A DNA stretch of 64,000 bases from Catenuloplanes atrovinosus (lineage in GTDB: Bacteria; Actinomycetota; Actinomycetes; Mycobacteriales; Micromonosporaceae): NCBI RefSeq assembly GCF_031458235.1, contig NZ_JAVDYB010000001.1, positions 6,948,501-7,012,500 of the forward strand, in the 5' to 3' direction. Every line of letters starts with the position of its first letter. Positions within the stretch are counted from its first letter, which is position 1. Positions 1-7,864 of the stretch are shown piece after piece. Both the position numbers and the translations under genes were made by a program. The notes under the pieces were generated by a model. The model was not told the DNA's origin, ran no database searches, and was given only the letters and a program-made list of their open reading frames with translations.

Positions 1-419
1 ACGTACGGAAGCCGGCGGTTCTCGAAGTAGTCCAGCGGGGCGAACGCATCCGAGATGCGGCGGGTGTCGACCAGAACGGCCGCGCCCACCGCGCCCTTGA
101 TGATCTCGTCCCACATGAACCAGAAACGCGTCTGCCCGGGGGTGCCGAACAGGTACAGAATCAGGTCGTCGGCCATCGTGATGCGGCCGAAGTCCATGGC
201 GACGGTGGTGGTGCCCTTGCCGGGCACCTTCGACGGGTCGTCGATGCCGACGCCCGCCGCCGTCATGACCGCCTCCGTGGTCAGCGGAGTGATCTCTGAG
301 ACGGCGCCGACAAGAGTGGTCTTGCCGACGCCGAAGCCGCCGGCGATCACGATCTTGGCGGAGGTTATCTCTTTGCGCCGCTCCGGGCCCCCCGCTCGGT
401 CAAAGCCTGCGAAGTCCAC
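1..419 (-). CDS. cvnD: Conservon GTPase CvnD (ATP/GTP-binding protein), partial
   Basis: Small Ras/MglA-like GTPase of the actinobacterial conservon. Only the N-terminal ~139 residues lie in the window; the gene runs off the left edge. The translation begins VDFAGFDRAGG and carries a P-loop (GGFGVGKTT) about 25 residues in, then a GTPase-like stretch with FGTPGQTRFWF, matching the G3 region of this family. The GTG at 419 is chosen because it gives the usual family N-terminus; it overlaps the end of cvnC by 20 bp, so the two are translationally coupled. By family, CvnD acts with the roadblock and DUF742 proteins below the membrane kinase CvnA. Identity is firm; the signal it handles is unknown. 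Confidence 0.93.
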   Translation of the reverse strand, partial: MDFAGFDRAGGPERRKEITSAKIVIAGGFGVGKTTLVGAVSEITPLTTEAVMTAAGVGIDDPSKVPGKGTTTVAMDFGRITMADDLILYLFGTPGQTRFWFMWDEIIKGAVGAAVLVDTRRISDAFAPLDYFENRRLPY

Positions 420-762
420 TTAGCACCCTTTCAAGGAGTTCCATCCGCTCCTCATACGCTTCAACGGGAGCGGCACTGTGCAGGGTCAGCAGACCGTCGA
501 CCACCATGTCGGCGACGATGACGCGTGCGACGCCGAGCGGCAGGCGAGCATACGCGGCGATCTCCGCCAGGGACATCGCGCGACCCTCGCAGAGGGAGGC
601 GATGCGGTGCTTGTCGTGTCCGGCGAAGCGCGCCTCCTGCACATTGGCGACGCTTGCCGTAAGGATCGCCTCGACGGCGATGTCTCGGCGCGCCTCTGTG
701 CGGCCACGGGTGACCGCGTAAGGACGCACCAGTGACCCACGTGGGTCATCCGGCTGCACCAT
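400..762 (-). CDS. cvnC: Conservon DUF742 protein CvnC
   Basis: A 120-residue DUF742 protein, the third member of conservons. It begins MVQPDDPRGSLVRPYAVTRG, typical of the family, and has a winged-helix-like middle (SLAEIAAYARLPLGVARVIVADMVVDGLL). The ATG at 762 is preferred over the GTG at 771 because the Shine-Dalgarno AGGAGG occupies 776-771 and would overlap the GTG, whereas it sits eight bases before the ATG. It lies between cvnB and cvnD on the same strand. In family work CvnC is thought to bridge the kinase and GTPase; whether it binds DNA is not established. Confidence 0.93.
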   Translation of the reverse strand: MVQPDDPRGSLVRPYAVTRGRTEARRDIAVEAILTASVANVQEARFAGHDKHRIASLCEGRAMSLAEIAAYARLPLGVARVIVADMVVDGLLTLHSAAPVEAYEERMELLERVLSGLRRL

Positions 763-842
763 GACGGTCACCTCCTAGTAGCGCACTGCCCCGTTGTCAG
801 AACCATCGATGATATTAACTGCTCTCCGGCCTAGCCGGGGGG

Positions 843-1256
843 TCATGCGGTGTGACTCACGGCTTCACGCGGCAGCGGGCGAAGAGCCGCACCGACCCGC
901 TCCACGAGAAGTGCCATCTCGTAGCCCACCTGACCGACGTCACAGCTGCGCGCGGCCAGGACGGCCATCGAGCTGCCGTCCGAGATGGACATCAGGAAGA
1001 GGTATCCACTGTCCATTTCGATGATCGTCTGCTGGACGCCGCCGCCGTGAAACATGCGGGCGGCGCCCTCGGTCAGGCTGACCACGCCGGAGGTGATGGC
1101 CGCCAGCTGGTCCGCCCGGTCGTGCGGGAGGTCCCGCGACGACGCGAGCAGCAGGCCGTCAGCCGACACGGCCACCACGTGGGCGATGCCGGCGACGCTG
1201 TCGGCGAAGTTGGTCAAAAGCCAACCCATGTCCTGCATCGCAGCTTGGCGGGTCAT
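843..1256 (-). CDS. cvnB: Conservon roadblock/LC7 protein CvnB
   Basis: A 137-residue roadblock/LC7-domain protein, the expected second conservon gene and presumed regulator or scaffold for the GTPase CvnD. The sequence has the family pattern: an N-terminal helix (MGWLLTNFADSVAGIAHVVAVSADGLLLA), then SSRDLPHDRADQLAAITSG and YLFLMSISDGSSMAVLA. The ATG at 1256 overlaps the cvnA stop in an ATGA arrangement, so the two genes are translationally coupled. About 80 bp separate it from cvnC. Confidence 0.95.
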   Translation of the reverse strand: MTRQAAMQDMGWLLTNFADSVAGIAHVVAVSADGLLLASSRDLPHDRADQLAAITSGVVSLTEGAARMFHGGGVQQTIIEMDSGYLFLMSISDGSSMAVLAARSCDVGQVGYEMALLVERVGAALRPLPREAVSHTA

Positions 1257-4200
1257 CCGTTGGTCTCCTTGGGGTTGGACTCGGCCTCGCCGAGTTCGGC
1301 ACCGGCGCTGCGGCCCCGGTGCACACCACGGTGGTACGCGGACAGCAGGCCACGAACCTCGTCGGGGGTTCGACGGGTCCGTTCCGCGGGCTTCGTCTCG
1401 ACCCCGCCGGGGACGAGCTGAGCCTGCGGAACCCGCTTCGGCAAGCCGGAACGGGTGGTGCCGCTGACCGCCGGCTTGGCGGCCTCCTGGGCGCGCTTCC
1501 AGCCCTCGTCGGCCGCCGTCCGCCAGGTGGCCTCGTCCGGCGTGGCCGAGGGGGCCGGAGCCGCCGCGGGGGCGGCCGGTGCCGCTGGGGCGGCCGGGGC
1601 CGCGGGAGCCGCCGGAGCCGCGGCGGGTGAGCCGTACGACGAGGACGGTCCAGCGTTCACCGGGACCTGGGTCCCTCCGCTCGACGTGCCGGTCTCCGTG
1701 CCGTACGACGTCGTGCGGCTCTCGGACCGGCGCGGCGCGGCCGGCTCGGGCGTGCGCACCGGCAGCGCCGTGGTCTCGGCCGTCATCGCGGACGAGGCCG
1801 TCGGCCCGGCCGGGCTGGTGCCACCCACCGGCGGCGGCGCGTAGCCGGCCGTCGGCATGGACCAGACCGCGGTGTCCGCCTGCCCGTGCGTGCGGAACCA
1901 GACCGCTTCCATCTGCCGGAAGATCGGCGCCTCGGCCTGCTCGGCCGGGGCTCCGCCGCGCTCGAACGGGGCCGTGCTGACCGCGCCCGGGGAGGCGGAC
2001 ATCGGGTGCACCGTGGCGGAGATGGTCTGCGCCTCCGGCGCCGAGGCGATCGGGGGCACGACCGGCGTCTGCACCGGTGCCGGCGGGGTCACCGGCGGCG
2101 GCGCGACCGGCGGCGCCGGTGCGATCGCCGCGGGCGGGGTCTGCCGCGTGCTCGGGAACGCGGAGCCGCCGATGGTCGGCAGTTGCTGCGTGGCGCCGTG
2201 CTGCGGGCGCAGCGGGTTCTGCCCGGCGACGGGCAGCGCCTGCGTCGGCGTACCCGCGTTGACCTGGAATTCGCGCGGCTGCTGAGGAGCGGGCTGTTGC
2301 CACTGCTCGGCGGGCTCGCGCGGCGGGGTCAGCGTGGCCGTGCGGGACGGGGTCAGCGACTCGCCCCACGAGGGCGGGGAGCTGATCGGTGCCGACGGGC
2401 CCTGCTCGACGGCGAGCGGGCTGCGCGGCCGCGGCAGAGCGGGCTCGCGCCCACGGGTGCGCGGCAGAACCACGACCCCGTGCGGCAATGTCACTTGCGC
2501 GACAGTACCACCCTCCACATTGGGCCTAAGCTCGACGCGGACGCCGTAGCGGGAGGCGAGCCGGCCGACGACGGCCAGACCCATCAGGCGGAACGCGCCG
2601 ACGTCCACGGTGGGCGGGCTCTCCAGCCGCTGGTTCAGCGACTCCATCTGCTCCTCGGTCATGCCGAGGCCGCGGTCCTCCACCTGGATGAGCACGTAGT
2701 CCCGGACGCGCCGGGCGTCCGCGACCACCACCGTGTTCGGCGGGGAGAAGCGGGTGGCGTTGTCGAGCAGCTCGGCGACGAGCCGCACCACGTCGTTGAC
2801 CGCGTGTGCCGACACGGAGATGTCGGTGTCGACCGTGCCGAACTCGATGCGGTTGTAGAGCTCGACCTCGGACTGCGAGGCGCGCAGCACGTCGATGAGG
2901 AGCGCGTCCTCACGCCGCGGCGGCGCGGAGTCCGCACCGGCGAGGACCAGCAGGTTCTCGTCGTTGCGGCGCATTCGGGTGGCGAGGTGGTCGAGCTGGA
3001 AGAGCTGGGCGAGGCGCTTGGGGTCCTCCTCACCCCGCTCGATCTTGTCGAGCTCACCGATCATGCGGTCGACCAGCGCCTGCGAGCGGCGGGCCAGGTT
3101 GAGGAACATCGCGGAGACGGAGGTACGGAGTGCGGCCTGCTCGGCCGCGATCCGGACCGCCTCGCGGTGCACCACGTTGAAGGCCTGGGCGACCTCACCG
3201 ACCTCGTCACGCGTGTTGAGGCGGATCGGGTCGCGCAACTCATTGACGATCTCGTCCGCGCCGCCCTCACCGAGGCTGCGCACGTCGCGCAGCCGGGCCA
3301 CCGCGTCCGGCAGGTCGTGGTTGGCCACCGTCATGGCGCCCTCACGCAGGCGCCGCAGCGACGCGTTGAGCGAGCGGGCGAGCATGAAGGCGAGCGCGAT
3401 GGCGATCGCGAGCGCGATGAGGACCAGCGCGATCTCCACGATCACTCGCTGGACCACCGCGTTCCGCTCGGCCTCCGCGTCGCGGACCAGCTGCTCCTCG
3501 ATGTCGACCTCGGCGTGCCGCATCAGGTTCGCGACGGCGCCGATGGCGGCGGACGCCGCGTCCGCGCTGACCTCCGGCTGGCCGGTCGCGCCGACCGAGG
3601 TGATGATCGAGTTCGCCACGCGCTCGGCGAACGTGACCGCGTCGCCGGTGATCGTCCGGTTGACCACGTCACGCAGCGCGGCGTTGTTGGACGCCGCGAC
3701 GGCGACCTGCGCCTCCTGCTGCTCGGCGAGCGTGGCGAGGAACGACGCGAGCTGCTCCTGCCCGAGGTTCCGGTTGCCCAGGAGCGAGACGTACGCGACG
3801 GCCTGCTCTTCCGCGGTGGCGTTCTTCGCGCTCGAGAATGCGAAGGCGGTCCGCAGCGAGTCGGCCAGCTCACCCTCGCCGGCGCTCTGGCTGATCACCT
3901 CCAGGTACGCCATCAGGTCGTCCATCACCACGCCGTAGCGCAGGACCGCCGCCTGCGGGGTCGTCTTCGCCCCCGCCAGCACGTCCTGCCGGGTGGTGTC
4001 CAGTCGCTCCAGGTCGTCGTCGATGGTGTTCAGCCGGGTCTCGACGCTGTCCGGCAGACCGGAGAGGTTCCCCCGGGCGTTCCGATAGGCGGCGATGCGC
4101 TGGTCGGTCGAGGCCGTCGCCGCCGTGAACGCGTTCGACGCGTTGGCGTTGTTCCCCGCGGCGAGCAAGCGAGCGGCTGCCATCCGCTCACCGTGCAGGT

Positions 4201-4441
4201 CGTGGGACAGCGCCGACACGTCGAGGCTGAGCGCGGTCAGCGACCGGACCAGCCCCGCGTCCGCGGCCCGGTTGGTGCTCTCCCAGAGCCGCACGCTGGC
4301 GAGCACGAGGATGGCTGCCACCGGGACCACGAGGATCATGGCGAGCTTCGTACGGATCCGGGCGTCGCGAAGGCGCGGCAGACCGGATCGACGCGCGGGG
4401 CGCGCGAAGTTGCCCAAATTCGCTTTGGGGTGCGTGCTCAC
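1253..4441 (-). CDS. cvnA: Conservon membrane sensor histidine kinase CvnA with nitrate/nitrite-sensor-like domain
   Basis: A 1062-residue sensor kinase of conservon type. Membrane helices lie near residues 33-53 and 332-355. They bracket a mostly helical extracytoplasmic region like the nitrate/nitrite-sensing domain. A HAMP-like linker follows, then a GHKL ATPase with N box ELLDNATRFSPP (about 554-565) and G box EDRGLGMT (about 585). Residues ~655-1062 are a disordered Pro/Ala/Thr-rich tail with an APA-type tract (1560-1625). The phosphoacceptor region is atypical (QLDHLATRMRRND), as usual for conservons, so autophosphorylation cannot be assumed. Start: the GTG at 4441 has GGAGG at 4450-4446, only four bases away; in-frame TTG 4471 or GTG 4465 are alternatives. 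Its stop overlaps cvnB. Confidence 0.93.
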   Translation of the reverse strand: MSTHPKANLGNFARPARRSGLPRLRDARIRTKLAMILVVPVAAILVLASVRLWESTNRAADAGLVRSLTALSLDVSALSHDLHGERMAAARLLAAGNNANASNAFTAATASTDQRIAAYRNARGNLSGLPDSVETRLNTIDDDLERLDTTRQDVLAGAKTTPQAAVLRYGVVMDDLMAYLEVISQSAGEGELADSLRTAFAFSSAKNATAEEQAVAYVSLLGNRNLGQEQLASFLATLAEQQEAQVAVAASNNAALRDVVNRTITGDAVTFAERVANSIITSVGATGQPEVSADAASAAIGAVANLMRHAEVDIEEQLVRDAEAERNAVVQRVIVEIALVLIALAIAIALAFMLARSLNASLRRLREGAMTVANHDLPDAVARLRDVRSLGEGGADEIVNELRDPIRLNTRDEVGEVAQAFNVVHREAVRIAAEQAALRTSVSAMFLNLARRSQALVDRMIGELDKIERGEEDPKRLAQLFQLDHLATRMRRNDENLLVLAGADSAPPRREDALLIDVLRASQSEVELYNRIEFGTVDTDISVSAHAVNDVVRLVAELLDNATRFSPPNTVVVADARRVRDYVLIQVEDRGLGMTEEQMESLNQRLESPPTVDVGAFRLMGLAVVGRLASRYGVRVELRPNVEGGTVAQVTLPHGVVVLPRTRGREPALPRPRSPLAVEQGPSAPISSPPSWGESLTPSRTATLTPPREPAEQWQQPAPQQPREFQVNAGTPTQALPVAGQNPLRPQHGATQQLPTIGGSAFPSTRQTPPAAIAPAPPVAPPPVTPPAPVQTPVVPPIASAPEAQTISATVHPMSASPGAVSTAPFERGGAPAEQAEAPIFRQMEAVWFRTHGQADTAVWSMPTAGYAPPPVGGTSPAGPTASSAMTAETTALPVRTPEPAAPRRSESRTTSYGTETGTSSGGTQVPVNAGPSSSYGSPAAAPAAPAAPAAPAAPAAPAAAPAPSATPDEATWRTAADEGWKRAQEAAKPAVSGTTRSGLPKRVPQAQLVPGGVETKPAERTRRTPDEVRGLLSAYHRGVHRGRSAGAELGEAESNPKETNG

Positions 4442-4861
4442 GAGACCTCCGTCGTTCTCGTCCACGCGCAACCCGCCTTCATGACGGCATGGGGGGTGGG
4501 GTTGTCACACGCGGCACGATCCGCGATTTCACCAGAAGCGGCCCCGAATGGGAAGCCTCAGGGAGGCAGGAATCGGTCGGCCGGGACCGATCAACCGGTA
4601 ACAGTCAGCCGGTGCGGAGTCGGCCTCACCGCGTTGAACTGCACGAATGACGCGCCGCGTGCCATTAATCACCGCAAAGTTATGCCAAATGCACTCCCCC
4701 GCCGCCCGCATCGTGGGACAAAGTGTCCACGAACGAGCATCCACTCCGGCTTGACCAGTAGACCGAACGGTTGGCACAGTTCTCGCGTTTGCCGTCTCGT
4801 TCGCGGGACGGACGTGAGCGCCGCGCAGCCGTCGCTGCGCCGCGAAGAGGAGGACTGACCC
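4442..4861. promoter_or_regulatory. Divergent intergenic region with candidate promoter for the solute-binding lipoprotein
   Basis: A 420-bp gap between divergently transcribed cvnA and the lipoprotein gene. On the plus strand TTGACC (4751-4756) and CACAGT (4775-4780) are 18 bp apart, giving a start near 4787 and a ~75-nt leader ending in GAGGAGG (4847-4853), eight bases before the TTG start. No convincing promoter for cvnA was found. No RNA gene or small ORF is supported here. Confidence 0.4.
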
Positions 4862-6028
4862 TTGAGGCCAACCCGCGCCATGCTCGCGGTGGTCACCTCG
4901 GCCGCTCTGCTGGCATCGGCCGCCGGATGCGATTCAGCGACCACTGAGGACACCGCCGCAGCAACGATTCTGATCGCCGCTGATCTGGAGCTGACCGGTT
5001 CCGCAGCCTCGGTCGGCAACGCCTACAAGCAGGCGCTCGAGCTGAAGAGAGATCAGCTCAACGCGGTGCCCGGTGGTCCCCGGATCGAGCTGGACATCAA
5101 AGACAACCGGTCGGACAGCAAACTGTCGGCTCAGAACATCACCGGGTTCGCCAACAACTCGAATGTTGCGGCGCTCATCACAGGCGCTTGCGCGGAGTGC
5201 CTGATCGACTCACTTCAGACGATCACGGACCGCAAGCTTCCGACGATCTCTCTGTCGCCGTCGTCTGATGTGGTGACTCCGGTCGCGGAGCGTCAATTCG
5301 TGTTCAAGCTGGCGTCGAATCCGCTCGACAACGCATCCGCACTGGTGTCCGAAATCGCGTCGTCCGGAATTGGTCGCTTCGGACTGGTGACGACCACCGA
5401 CGCGTACGGCAAGAACATGCGGGAGGCGATCACCAACGAGGCCGCCAACGCCAACGTCCGCAAGGTCGGCGACCGGCCGATCGCGCCGGACGAGTCCGAG
5501 GTGGACACCTCCATCGCCCAGGTGGTGGCGCTGCAGCCGGACGCGCTGGTGGTGGCCGCACTGCCGGACCGCGCCCAGGAGGTCGCGGTCAGCGCGCGCA
5601 AGGCCGGCTTCGACGGTCCGATCTACTTCGACGCGGCCGCGGCCGGAGACCTGTTCCTCTCCGGCGAGGCCAAGGACGCCACCGAGGGCGCGACGATGGT
5701 CTTCTCGCAGACGCTGACCATCGACAACGTGATCGCGAACACGCCGGCGAAGGCGTCCCGCGCGGCCTGGTTCAGCGAGTACACCTCGCGCTACGGCACG
5801 TACTACGGCCCGTCCTCGTTCGCCGCGGACGCGGTGCAGGTCATCGTGAACTCGGTCAACCGGGCCGGCGGCACGAACGGCGACGCGCTGCGCGGCGCGA
5901 TCGAGACGGCCCAGTTGGACGGCCTGACCGGGCCGATCCGCCTGACGCCGACGAACCACTCCGGGCTGATGCCGCAGACGCTGGTGACGCTGGTCGCGGA
6001 GACCGGCCGCTGGCAGCTGAAGGCCTGA
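4862..6028 (+). CDS. Branched-chain-type ABC transporter substrate-binding lipoprotein
   Basis: A 388-residue periplasmic-binding-fold lipoprotein of the Leu/Ile/Val (Peripla_BP_6) type. A lipoprotein signal peptide ends in the lipobox SAAGC with Cys23. The mature part has the type I fold pattern: ILIAADLELTGSAASVGNAYKQALELK, LITGACAECLIDSLQTI, and a late YYGPSSFAADAVQVI segment. The TTG start is supported by GAGGAGG eight bases upstream. No permease or ATPase of the branched-chain family is nearby, so it is an orphan receptor. Its neighbour across the divergent region is the conservon, so it may feed ligand to that sensor rather than to a transporter; this is inference. The gene ends just before a strong terminator. 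The substrate is unknown. Confidence 0.85.
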   Translation: MRPTRAMLAVVTSAALLASAAGCDSATTEDTAAATILIAADLELTGSAASVGNAYKQALELKRDQLNAVPGGPRIELDIKDNRSDSKLSAQNITGFANNSNVAALITGACAECLIDSLQTITDRKLPTISLSPSSDVVTPVAERQFVFKLASNPLDNASALVSEIASSGIGRFGLVTTTDAYGKNMREAITNEAANANVRKVGDRPIAPDESEVDTSIAQVVALQPDALVVAALPDRAQEVAVSARKAGFDGPIYFDAAAAGDLFLSGEAKDATEGATMVFSQTLTIDNVIANTPAKASRAAWFSEYTSRYGTYYGPSSFAADAVQVIVNSVNRAGGTNGDALRGAIETAQLDGLTGPIRLTPTNHSGLMPQTLVTLVAETGRWQLKA

Positions 6029-6044
6029 CCGTACGCACGGAAAA

Positions 6045-6070
6045 GGGGGCCCGCCGACCGGCGGGCCCCC
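6045..6070. terminator. Bidirectional terminator
   Basis: A near-perfect GC hairpin (left arm GGGGGCCCGCCG, right arm CGGCGGGCCCCC) flanked by AAAA on the left and TTT on the right. It sits between the ends of the convergent lipoprotein and permease genes and can serve both. Confidence 0.85.
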
Positions 6071-6083
6071 TTTCGCGTCGGGT

Positions 6084-6875
6084 CTAGCGGGAGGTCTCCC
6101 GCGCCCACGGCAGCAGCACCCGCTCCAGCCAGACGATCAGGTAGTACGACAGCACGCTCATCAGCGCCAGCATGAAGATCGCGGCGAACGCCAGCGGCGT
6201 GTTGAGCTGGGTCCGCGCCGCCGAGATCACGTAGCCGATGCCGTCCCGGCCGCCGCCGATGAACTCGCCCACCACCGCGCCGACGAAGGCCAGCGAGATG
6301 CCCAGCTTGAGGCCGGTGAAGAACTGCGGCAGCGCCCACGGCACGCGGACCTTGAGGAACGTCTTGACCCGGGACGCGTCCATCGACTGGGTCAGCTCGA
6401 TCAGGTCGGCCGGCACCGACTTGAGGCCGGCCATCGTGGACAGCACCACGGGGAAGAACGAGAGCAGCACCACCACCAGCACCTTCGGCTCGTAGCCGAA
6501 GCCGAACCACATCACCAGCATCGGTCCGATGGCGATCTTCGGGACCGCGTTGAAGCCGACCAGGATGGGCGAGAACGCCTGGTCCAGCATGCGCGAGGCG
6601 GACAGCGACAGCGCCAGCGCCACCCCGACCACGATGGCGATGCCGAAGCCCAGCCATACCTCGAACAGCGTGAACAGCGACTGGTCGATCAGGTAGTCGG
6701 CACGCTTGGCGATCTGCTCGATGGCCAGTTCCGGCGACGGAACCACCGCTTTCGGCACGTCCCAGATGCGTACCGCGCCGTACCAGGCGACGACGAGCAA
6801 CGCGAGAGCGGCCAGCGGCAGAAGCACGCCGCCGATCTGCGGGCGTTTGACACGCCCCGCGGCCTGCGTGGTCAT
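6084..6875 (-). CDS. NitT/TauT-family ABC transporter permease
   Basis: A 263-residue inner-membrane permease of the SsuC/TauC/NrtB family (BPD_transp_1 fold, about six helices). The EAA-type cytoplasmic loop is visible as ELTQSMDASRVKTFLKVRVPWALPQ, followed by FFTGLKLGISLAFVGAVVGEF, characteristic of aliphatic sulfonate, nitrate and pyrimidine-precursor importers. The ATG at 6875 has an AAGGGAG ribosome site about eight bases upstream. It is divergent from the ATPase gene at 7015; the binding protein is at 7865-8887 on the same strand as the permease. The three form one importer by family logic. The substrate cannot be told from sequence: sulfonate, nitrate or a thiamine-pyrimidine precursor are all possible. 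Confidence 0.92.
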   Translation of the reverse strand: MTTQAAGRVKRPQIGGVLLPLAALALLVVAWYGAVRIWDVPKAVVPSPELAIEQIAKRADYLIDQSLFTLFEVWLGFGIAIVVGVALALSLSASRMLDQAFSPILVGFNAVPKIAIGPMLVMWFGFGYEPKVLVVVLLSFFPVVLSTMAGLKSVPADLIELTQSMDASRVKTFLKVRVPWALPQFFTGLKLGISLAFVGAVVGEFIGGGRDGIGYVISAARTQLNTPLAFAAIFMLALMSVLSYYLIVWLERVLLPWARETSR

Positions 6876-7014
6876 GAGAACTCCCTTGTAGACCTGAGGG
6901 GTGGGATATTCGCGATACGCGGTAAATCATGAGATTTGACGCTATGTACTGACACGGTGAGCAGGGACTAGCCTGTGCGCTCAGAGTGCTCGCCGATCGC
7001 ACAGGAGAGGGCAG

Positions 7015-7785
7015 ATGATCCAGCTCAACAACGTCTCCCGGACGTTCCACGGACGCCGCGGCACCGTGGAGGCGCTGCGGGGCATCGACCTGCACATCCG
7101 CGAGGGCGAGTTCGTCGCCGTCGTGGGCCGCTCCGGTTGCGGCAAGTCCACTCTGCTGCGCCTGATCGCCGGGCTGATCCCGGTGACCGAGGGCAACATC
7201 GTGGTCGGCGGCACCGCGGTCACCAAGGCCCGGCGCGAGACCGCCATGCAGTTCCAGCGCCCGGCGCTGTTGCCCTGGCGGACCGTGCTCGGCAACGTGC
7301 TCTTCCCGGTGGAGATCTTCGGCTGGAAGAAGCGCCAGCACGTCGAGCGCGCGCGCCAACTGCTGGCCACGGTCGGCCTGGCCGGTTTCGAGGACCGCAT
7401 GCCGCACGAGCTGTCCGGCGGCATGCAGCAGCGCGTCTCGCTGTGCCGGTCGCTGATCCAGTCGCCCAAGGTCATGCTGATGGACGAGCCGTTCTCCGCG
7501 CTCGACGCGCTCACCCGCGAGGAGATGAGCGTCGAGCTGCAGCGCATCCACATGGAGGAGCGGACCACCACGGTCTTCGTCACCCACTCGATCGACGAGG
7601 CGGTGCTGCTGGCCGACCGGGTGGTCGTGCTCAGCCCGCGGCCCGGCCGGATCAAGGAGATCGTCGAGGTCGACGTGCCCCGTCCGCGTTCGCTCGGCCA
7701 CAGCGAGCACCTGGAGACGCTGGCGCGCCACCAGGCCCGCCTGCACGAGCTGCTGATGCACAAGGACGAGGCGGTCGCCGCCTGA
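7015..7785 (+). CDS. NitT/TauT-family ABC transporter ATPase
   Basis: A 256-residue nucleotide-binding subunit of the SsuB/TauB/NrtD family. Walker A is GRSGCGKST (38-46), the Q-loop lies near FQRPALLPW, the signature LSGGM starts at 133, Walker B VMLMDE is at 153-158, and the D-loop is SALD with a later THSIDEAV switch His. It starts at ATG 7015 behind GGAGAGG. It is divergent from the permease (139-bp shared upstream region) and convergent with the binding-protein gene. It energises uptake by the 6084-6875 permease. Complete and unremarkable in sequence; the odd point is the split operon. Confidence 0.93.
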   Translation: MIQLNNVSRTFHGRRGTVEALRGIDLHIREGEFVAVVGRSGCGKSTLLRLIAGLIPVTEGNIVVGGTAVTKARRETAMQFQRPALLPWRTVLGNVLFPVEIFGWKKRQHVERARQLLATVGLAGFEDRMPHELSGGMQQRVSLCRSLIQSPKVMLMDEPFSALDALTREEMSVELQRIHMEERTTTVFVTHSIDEAVLLADRVVVLSPRPGRIKEIVEVDVPRPRSLGHSEHLETLARHQARLHELLMHKDEAVAA

Positions 7786-7808
7786 GCCGCGCGCCCTAAG
7801 TGGACAGA

Positions 7809-7844
7809 CGATCGGCCGTGCCCCTCGCGGGACACGGCCGATCG
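7809..7844. terminator. Terminator hairpin between convergent ATPase and binding-protein genes
   Basis: A 12-bp inverted repeat (CGATCGGCCGTG at 7809-7820 with CACGGCCGATCG at 7833-7844) whose loop adds a further CCC/GGG pairing. It lies between the two convergent gene ends. No strong T-run is present on either side, so it is a typical GC-rich actinobacterial hairpin. Confidence 0.75.
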
Positions 7845-7864
7845 CGGTTGTGACATGGTCCCGG

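Noticed and set aside
1257-2369. Long N-terminal extension of cvnB
   Set aside because: It reads the end of cvnA in another frame; the ATG at 1256 gives the family start and an ATGA overlap with cvnA.
1886-4858. 990-residue plus-strand reading frame opposite cvnA
   Set aside because: It is antisense to a clearly conserved kinase; the composition follows from GC skew in codon positions of the real gene. Similar antisense frames opposite rpoB, rpoC and fusA were discarded for the same reason.
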